Positions 63,930 through 64,000 of a stretch of DNA of 64,000 nt are shown here, piece by piece. The position numbers and the translations under genes are program-made. Within the stretch, counting starts at the first letter, position 1. Each line of letters starts with the position of its first letter. The stretch is from Paraburkholderia phytofirmans PsJN (GTDB lineage Bacteria; Pseudomonadota; Gammaproteobacteria; Burkholderiales; Burkholderiaceae), in the NCBI RefSeq assembly GCF_000020125.1, contig NC_010676.1, positions 1,364,001 through 1,428,000 of the forward strand, in the 5' to 3' direction. The notes under the pieces were generated by a model that saw only the letters and a program-made list of their open reading frames with translations, searched no databases and had not been told where the DNA came from.

Positions 63930-64000
63930 TCAGCCTTCGGAGACCTTGATCTTGCCGCTTTCGATGTCCTGTTCGATCTGCTTGATCTTCGTCGACATCT
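63930..64000 (-). CDS. BMP-family binding protein, C-terminus only
   Basis: The last 22 or so codons of a leftward gene that runs off the right edge, ending IKQIEQDIESGKIKVSEG. This ending (a helix followed by a short Gly/Lys tail) is characteristic of BmpA-family binding proteins, and the next gene is an importer ATPase of that family. Only this piece is visible, so the call is from context and C-terminal pattern. Confidence 0.7.
   Translation of the reverse strand, partial: MSTKIKQIEQDIESGKIKVSEG

Overview
The window is GC-rich and gene-dense and reads as a chromosomal segment of a Burkholderia/Paraburkholderia-type betaproteobacterium. The clues are a DUF4148 exported protein, a long-form DeoC, an RND-adaptor-NodT pump operon, guanidine-I (ykkC) riboswitches and a Burkholderiales-style ureide catabolic cluster. 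No rRNA, tRNA, CRISPR array or insertion sequence was recognised.

Layout. (1) 1-6672: 2-deoxyribose-type catabolism, with an aldehyde dehydrogenase (cut by the left edge) and deoC leftward, divergent from a ribose-type ABC importer. (2) 6803-13819: a tiny membrane protein, a DUF4148 protein, and a rightward RND efflux operon (pump, adaptor, outer membrane factor). (3) 13952-33223: a type III secretion (T3SS) island. The leftward core operon runs sctC-D-(small needle-like gene)-I-J-K-L-Q-R-S-T-U-V-N-O. Beside it are two probable secreted effectors: a 1268-residue protein ending in about eleven helix-turn-helix-like repeats, and a DUF1521 self-cleaving (NopE-like) protein. A ribbon-helix-helix regulator and a small glycine-rich secreted candidate lie upstream of sctC. 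SctU stops before the NPTH autocleavage domain. No translocon, SctP or SctW gene is visible. The island sits between the ends of the RND operon and a convergent CusRS/IrlRS-type two-component system (33346-35483).

(4) 35620-48698: guanidine use. A leftward operon encodes two carboxyguanidine deiminase-type subunits, a urea/guanidine carboxylase, an amidase-only allophanate hydrolase, and an ABC permease and ATPase. The matching substrate-binding protein is transcribed rightward about 3.5 kb away. Each unit has its own guanidine-I riboswitch. Between them sit a 2-oxoglutarate/Fe(II) oxygenase, a TIM-barrel isomerase-like protein and a divergent winged-helix regulator with tandem palindromes in the promoter.

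(5) 48856-49899: an mreB paralogue without mreC/mreD. (6) 49935-64000: a leftward ureide cluster: GntR regulator, AtzH-like protein, two biuret-hydrolase-family enzymes (one a close BiuH match), full-length allophanate hydrolase, TetR regulator, and two BMP-family (nucleobase/nucleoside-like) ABC importers, the second cut by the right edge. Regions 4 and 6 both end in allophanate and each carries its own allophanate hydrolase, so guanidine, biuret and perhaps triuret nitrogen would all be released as ammonia here.

Most interesting for follow-up: the helix-turn-helix array effector, the SctU without its C-terminal domain, the oxygenase operon between the two guanidine riboswitches, and the tandem biuret-hydrolase pair.
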